Positions 59,020 through 64,000 of a DNA stretch of 64,000 bases are shown here, in pieces. The notes beneath the pieces are model-generated. The model was not told the DNA's origin. It worked only from the letters and a program-made list of their open reading frames with translations, and did not search any database. The translations under genes and the position numbers were made by a program. Origin of the DNA: Echinarachnius parma (Eukaryota > Echinodermata > Echinoidea > Clypeasteroida > Echinarachniidae). The DNA is taken from assembly GCA_037951105.1 (NCBI GenBank), contig JBAMJV010003341.1, positions 1 through 64,000 of the forward strand, written 5' to 3'. Position 1 is the stretch's first letter. The number at the start of each line of letters is the position of its first letter.

Positions 59020-60180
59020 TTTTATCATCTGACTTGACTTGCAGGCCTGGGGTGTGCTATACCCATGTGCTATCCAAAATAGAGTACGGCAGCGACATGT
59101 ACTGTATATTCTAAGTCAGGTGATAATAAAACATATTAAATCTGTCAACGTAAATACGTGTCAAGTTTCTGTGTGCGCTGACACTCTCAATCTGGTTCGA
59201 AGCATATACAGGATCGCCCCCAACAAACGGAACGGGGTGGATGAATAGGTTCAAGAGATAGGACAACTTTTACAAAGAGCGTGCAAAGAAAGATTTACAG
59301 GCTGGTGTGCAAATTTCACGAATTGGTCATTATTTTCTTTAACATGATTGACATAATCAGATAATTTGCATAGTTCATTTTAAAGTGGTAAATGCACTTT
59401 ACATGATGATGAAAGTTAAACATATATTTCAATTGGCACCCAAATAACAGAGAATATGGAAAATCCTGTTTTTGTATCATGTTCTGTTTAAATTAAAACT
59501 CATTACTGTACAATATTGGTTAAAACAACCTAATATGTTTTGTACTAACATTTGTTTTTGATTTATAATTTAAGTTAGTCGTTTGATGAAGTAATACATG
59601 TATATACAAATAATTTGTTTTCTATTTATTTGATATTTTCTTCATCAAGTAGGTCATCCGTTAGGAGGTCAAACAAAGGTCAGTTTTATTGCAGGATGTC
59701 ACGCAGTTACTTAACAATGTCACGCCGTAGCGCTTAATCAAAACGAAAAGGAAAAGCAGTCAAAAGTGTATAAGTATTGATGTCACTACCAAGGTTAAAC
59801 CTTAAGGTTGAAACTTGGATTGAATTCTGCCAGGAGAGCACGGAATTAAAGAAATGTTCATTAAACTAAAAAAAACAAAAAACATGTCCTTTGGCCATCA
59901 CGCCATTCTGATGATTTTAATTACATATTTTATAAAAATAACAAAACATTTATTTTACCTGATTAATCATTTATTTAAGACTAACCCAGTGGTACTGGTC
60001 TCGGTGAAAAAACATTATTCTTAAAGAAGTTTTATTTTCTGCAGTGTCTACCGTTGTCATATGGAATTGCTTGTGTGTATTCTAATGATCTGAGTCCATT
60101 AACAGTCTAAGGAGTGTTCAAATTCCATGCTTTTTATAAGCCCATAACAAGATCTATAAAATCTTTCAAAAAAACATGTA
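59020..60180. other. Intron, nothing recognised
   Basis: No exon of matching phase, no tandem array and no clear inverted-repeat element was identified. Confidence 0.4.
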
Positions 60181-60216
60181 GGCTTATAAACCAACTTTGA
60201 TATGAATCGTATTTAC

Positions 60217-60452
60217 CTCAACGTTGCCAGGAAGATCATCAATGATCCAGACGTGGAGCAGAAGCTCACCTCCGTCCGGCATAACATTTGGTAATGGATG
60301 GAATGCTTTGCAGACATACAGTTTGCTCCCATTAATTAATCCGGTGATCCACTTGATCAGACCATAGGAGAAGCGTTCGAGAGAAAGTCCTATGCTATCC
60401 CTGGTCACATGATAACTGCCAGCACTTAGTTCGGTTGTTTTGTACTCTTTTT
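60217..60452 (-). CDS. UPA domain, first exon
   Basis: The exon is 236 bp, acceptor 'gacaaaaacag', donor GTTGAG|GTAAAT. The joined codon gives E, then KEYKTTELSAGSYHVTRDSI, FSYGLIKWITGLING, LYVCKAFHPLPNV and ELLLHVWIIDDLPGNVE. Position directly after ZU5 and the predicted beta-strand pattern fit the start of UPA (the domain shared by UNC5, PIDD and ankyrins). The acceptor has a weak pyrimidine tract, but both flanking phases agree. Confidence 0.78.
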
Positions 60453-61094
60453 CTGTTTTTGTCGCGAAATAATAAAAACCATTACATTAATAATTATTTG
60501 GGAAATATTGTTTCGGCTACCATTCTTGTATTACCATAGTTGTTTTTGTTTTAAATAAATGACGACAGGCTACAACCATTACGTTATACAGTTACAAGTT
60601 CATCACAGTACTATACTAGTTACATTTTCTTAGTAATGAAAAAATCTTCCAGTGTAAAAATTGTGAACAATATTATTGATTATGAAAGTAAGACAATAGA
60701 CTAACACAAATGTTATAACAGTTTGAACTTTGTTTGGGATTATGTGTGAAGATGGCAAGTACCACCAAGCGTGGTCATTTGCGAGCTGCTACTGCAGCTA
60801 TTGTGAGATTCGTACTGTGAGCATTTTACAAAAATAATATGTTTTACTTCTAAGCAATAAAATGAGATTGCAATTGCCAAATAGTTGGCTCATCATTGCC
60901 ATCAATAATCTTTCATATATTCGCGAAAATGAAATATACCGTAATTTATGCACATAAATATGACGAGCATAACGGGATTTTCGTAAGTGATGTTACGATC
61001 GATGGCAATTTCAAAACAATCGTAATTGCCTACGCGATTTTCAAATAGGCATAGACATCATTCTGATAACACTTTCACGTATTTCATGTATTAC

Positions 61095-61505
61095 CTCTGT
61101 TATAATTCTGTGAGAAAGTAACAAATTCGACGTGGAATTCCCCTTTACAGAAACTCATACTAATGTGCACTTTCTTTTTAAAAAAATGCCTACCATCATC
61201 CAGCCGTCGATAGAGCACGAAATTCACTTCGGACAGATCTCGTATAATTGCACAGTGAGGCATTGTCAATGTGACCGGCTTCTTGAATTCCTCTCCGCTA
61301 TGGGTGACTTGAAATCCAAAGCTTGCAACCATCTCGTTCTTTTCCAAGTGAATATCCTTGGGGAAATCAGTGATTACCCGGAGGCAAACCTGTTGTCTCT
61401 TTCCCGCAGGTATCGCGCCAGTGGGTATCTTTAACTTGAAACCAAACGTATCCACTTGAAGTACAGCTCCTGCTTGATCTACAACCTTGATAGCATAGTC
61501 GTAGG
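61095..61505 (-). CDS. ZU5 domain exon
   Basis: The exon is 411 bp, acceptor 'cacttacacag', donor AGAG|GTAATA. It begins with two bases of a split codon and leaves one. The product starts AYDYAIKVVDQAGAVLQVDT, then FGFKLKIPTGAIPAGKRQQV, the core of a ZU5 domain (compare 'L.VPPGAIP'), and later EFKKPVTLTMPHCA, close to the UNC5-type 'rPv.LtlPHCA'. The end, FHVEFVTFSQNYN, is the last ZU5 strand. ZU5 is a beta-rich protein-interaction module that in UNC5 packs against UPA and the Death domain to hold them inactive. Upstream exons must exist; none is visible up to 64000. Confidence 0.88.
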
Positions 61506-61509
61506 CTGT

Positions 61510-62150
61510 GTAAGTGTGAATCAAACAAGAATAAGAACAAAAGCACTTTGTTATGTATTTTTTACAAAGCAATAAAGTGTATTTAAATTTAAACAATATC
61601 AAATTAATTGGTGTCACAGTTAAAATGCATTTGGTTAAAATATAACACCGAGTATCCCTTTTCTATAAGTATAAGTGAGAAAGAAATGGCAACCAGGACA
61701 TAGTATAAGTGTAACATTAAAGCCAACATGATAAATGGGGTCCAAGTGCATGCCATTTATAGTTCAACTGTTTTTAATAAATGAAGCCATAATAAATCTT
61801 ACACCAACACATGTTCATATATTCATCTGAATTATATTTGCCTTGTAATTTGACATGGCTTGTAAAGTTTAGTGTGACTAATTGTATGTTTAAGCAGACA
61901 TTTTTCCTTATCTATGGAGTACTTAATTTAAAATATAAAACATATGAAATGCATTGTTATTTTATATTGTATTTCATTGAAGGTAAGATCATGCTAACAA
62001 ATTGTACAGAAATTGACAATTTAAATGTACACATCTTGAAGTTTTCTTGATTCAAGGTCAGCTTTTTAAATAAAAGAAAAGAGTAACTGTAGTTATGCAT
62101 ATGGGAGCAATAGATATGATGTATTTTATACTATTGTATAGGTAATTTGC
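61510..62150. other. Intron upstream of the ZU5 exon
   Basis: AT-rich. A donor-like 'ggtgtaaga' (minus strand) near 61797 was checked: the DNA before it has stops in all frames. I found no upstream coding exon. Confidence 0.4.
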
Positions 62151-62159
62151 TTGGGGTAA

Positions 62160-62785
62160 CAAAATGGGCGCTATTTATAATTCCTTAAGGGTCGCTATTC
62201 ATAATTCCCATTGACAGTCACTACTCATAAGGGTCGCTATTCATAATACGAAATCAGGGTCGCTTTTCATAATGTTATAAAGAGGTCGCTATTCATAATG
62301 TAAGAAGAGGGTTGCTATTCATGATACGAAATCAGAGTTGATATTCACGATGTCAAAAAGGGTTGCTATTTATACAATTTTCATTTAGGTTTGTTATTCA
62401 TTTTTTAGCAGGTAAAAGCGGGGGTCAAACATGGATAGAAGTAAGGACAGGAATATCACTTCCTACAAAGTTTATGAATCATTTTAATTTTGTATTCATT
62501 TAATAAATTGCGACCCTTCTATAATATATGAATAGCGACCCTGTTATCAATGTATACATAACAACCATTTCGTATGAATTTGCAAAGCGACTTGTTCTTA
62601 TATTATCCATAGCGACCCCGATTTCGTATTATGAATAGTTATCTATAATGTGATTTATGAATAGTGACCCTTCCTCTGCATTATGAATACCGAACCTTAT
62701 GAATAGAGGTAATTATGCCTTTTTGAATAGAGCCCCATCTTCGTGTGTATGAAAATCGAGCCTTATGTGTAGTGACCCTCAATTT
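62160..62785. mobile_element. Second fold-back structure with minisatellite arms
   Basis: The left part (62165-62400) repeats 'gggtcgctattcataat' every 25-27 bp with variable spacers such as 'acgaaatca'. The right part (62505-62780) repeats the inverse, 'attatgaatagcgaccc'. A short non-repetitive centre (about 62400-62500) separates them. The architecture is that of 5137-8285, with a different unit and shorter centre. No coding sequence. Confidence 0.75.
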
Positions 62786-62789
62786 GAAT

Positions 62790-64000
62790 TCTGAATGTCG
62801 AGCATACACCGGCCGTACTCCTGGCGAAAAAGTTCTTTTAAGCTCGCAGAGAAGTCGGGCGGGCTCCGTTTTTGATTTGTGACGGCCCCTTTAAGACTAT
62901 AAAGTGGCAGTGGCGTACCCAGGATTTGTTCAAGGGGGAGGGGGGTATTTTGTCTGCCAAATTTCTGAGGCCGAGACCATTGTTTACGAGCTCTGCGATT
63001 TAAAAATTCGGCGTTTGAAAATTGCTGATTTGGGAGCAGGTTTCGGTGCCCTGCGAACGTCGGCCGAACCCTGCAAAACGCAGCGGAGCCTGCAGTATTC
63101 GCGCAGACACCGGCCGTAGTCATGGTAGTCCTGGCGAAAATGCCCTTTTGAGCTCGCAGAGTAGTCGGGCGGAATCCGTTCGTGATATGTGACGGCCCAA
63201 TAAAGCCTGCTTCGCAAATCAAACGGACCCCGGCCGAATGTATAGATCACAAGAGAGTCACCGAATTCAAATCCGCCAGGGAGTCGAGCGTATTTTCGCT
63301 CCCTGTCCCATATTGGACGGGGCTCGGGCGAACTATCTTTGGACATCACTGATCATAAACCCGGCGCCCATCAGTAAACAAAAGGAATCAGTCGAAAATC
63401 ACTGAATTTGGGAGCAGGTTTCGGTGCCCTGCGAACGTCGGCCGAACCCTGCAAAACGCGGCGGAGCCCGCAGTATTCGCGCAGACACCGGCCGTAGTCC
63501 TGGCGAAAATGTCCTTTTGAGCTTCCAGAGTAGTCGGGCGGGCTCCGTTTGTGATTTGTGACAGCCCCATAAAGCCTGCTTCACAAATCAAACGGACCCC
63601 GGCCGAATTTATAGATCACTAGAGAGTCGCCGAATTAAAATCCGCCAGGGATATTGAACGGGGCTCGGGAGAACATATATGGACATCACTGGTCATAAAT
63701 CCGGCGCCCATCAGTAAACAAAAGGAATCGGGCGAAAATCGCTGAATTTGGGAGCAGGTTTCGGTGCCCTGCGAACGTCGGCCGAACCATAAAAAACGCG
63801 GCGGTGCCCGCAGTGATATGGTGATCGAGCATTTCACCGGCCGTACTCCTGGCGAAAATGCCCTTTTGAGCGCGCAGAGAAGTCGGGCGGGCTCCGTTTT
63901 TGATTTGTGACGGCCCCTTAAGCGCTAAACGTTTCTGAATGCGCATATTCTATACACGCGAGCATTTTGGAGACAACAGGAGGCGGAGGTCCTAGACAAT
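62790..64000. repeat. GC-rich tandem array, unit about 340-380 bp
   Basis: 'ttgggagcaggtttcggtgc' recurs at about 63031, 63409 and 63749, and 'caccggccgtac/gt..tcctggcgaaaa' at 62808, 63107, 63487 and 63836. The array runs off the window. GC content is far above the neighbouring DNA. The first unit holds a foreign piece at about 62908-62960 (cagtggcgtacccaggattt plus a G tract), probably a transposon end. Similar peptides can be read from several units on the minus strand, but frames are not kept across units. Confidence 0.75.

Larger units (their letters stand above)
49047..61505 (-). other. Gene locus: ZU5-UPA-Death domain protein with C-terminal hydrophobic helix (3' part)
   Basis: Ten exons on the minus strand join in frame, listed 5' to 3': 61095-61505, 60217-60452, 58206-58334, 57255-57404, 56491-56554, 53283-53593, 52625-52688, 51370-51470, 49981-50095, 49047-49236. 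Every junction has matching phases (1,0,0,1,2,1,2,1,2), which is hard to get by chance. They encode about 590 residues: ZU5, UPA, Death domain, polar linker, one hydrophobic helix, stop. ZU5-UPA-Death occurs in UNC5 receptors, PIDD1 and, with ankyrin repeats, ankyrins; these act in guidance, apoptosis signalling and membrane scaffolding. The first exon seen begins mid-codon after a splice acceptor, so the N terminus, which would decide the family, is beyond the window. The terminal helix does not fit any of those families as I know them. Confidence 0.75.

Noticed and set aside
61760..61860. Upstream exon of the ZU5 gene
   Set aside because: A donor-like GTGTAAGA is present on the minus strand, but the preceding DNA has stops in all three frames.

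Overview
This window looks like intergenic and intronic DNA from a marine invertebrate animal. It is AT-rich, has no bacterial-style gene packing, and is full of degenerate CR1-type non-LTR retrotransposons, miniature DNA transposons (MITEs), tRNA-like SINE heads, minisatellites and long poly(G)/poly(C) tracts. The only host gene I can support has GT-AG introns and a ZU5-UPA-Death domain order, which fits a metazoan. An echinoderm, hemichordate or amphioxus relative is my guess; the sequence alone does not settle it.

Layout. 1-12.6 kb: repeats only. These are a 46-bp tandem array, a perfect 79-bp palindrome, a duplicated segment with nested TTAA-flanked MITEs, and a 3.1-kb inverted structure (5.13-8.28 kb) whose arms are 16-bp minisatellites in opposite orientation. 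12.6-26.1 kb: copies of a 'gagcgaagcg' GC-rich repeat family, one split by a dead CR1 element (13.3-15.7 kb); a 35-bp satellite (17.2-17.9 kb); a TA-flanked DNA transposon relic with a nested retroelement tail (18.1-19.2 kb); a second dead reverse transcriptase (20.4-21.7 kb); and several MITEs. 26.1-29.2 kb: two further inverted-repeat elements. 29.4-34.0 kb: the most complete retrotransposon, with ORF1 (C4 zinc motif plus L1-like RNA-binding region) and ORF2 (endonuclease and reverse transcriptase), broken by stops, frameshifts and loss of the catalytic box. 34.0-48.7 kb: a second copy of the duplicated segment, more MITEs, a 102-bp tandem array in a hAT-like shell, and a four-unit degenerate array (41.8-43.9 kb).

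49.0-61.5 kb, minus strand: ten exons whose splice phases all agree, encoding the 3' part of one gene. The predicted order is ZU5, UPA, Death domain, an acidic/polar linker, then one C-terminal hydrophobic helix followed by only a few residues. The 5' end lies beyond the window. The Death-domain exon reaches the linker exons through a GC-AG intron; if that donor is not used, the exon runs to a stop ten residues later. The gene could therefore make both a soluble and a tail-anchored form. This is unlike UNC5, where the membrane span precedes ZU5, and it is the best candidate here for something undescribed.

62.1-64 kb: a second inverted structure with minisatellite arms (different unit, same architecture as 5.1-8.3 kb), then a GC-rich tandem array of about 340-380 bp units running off the window.
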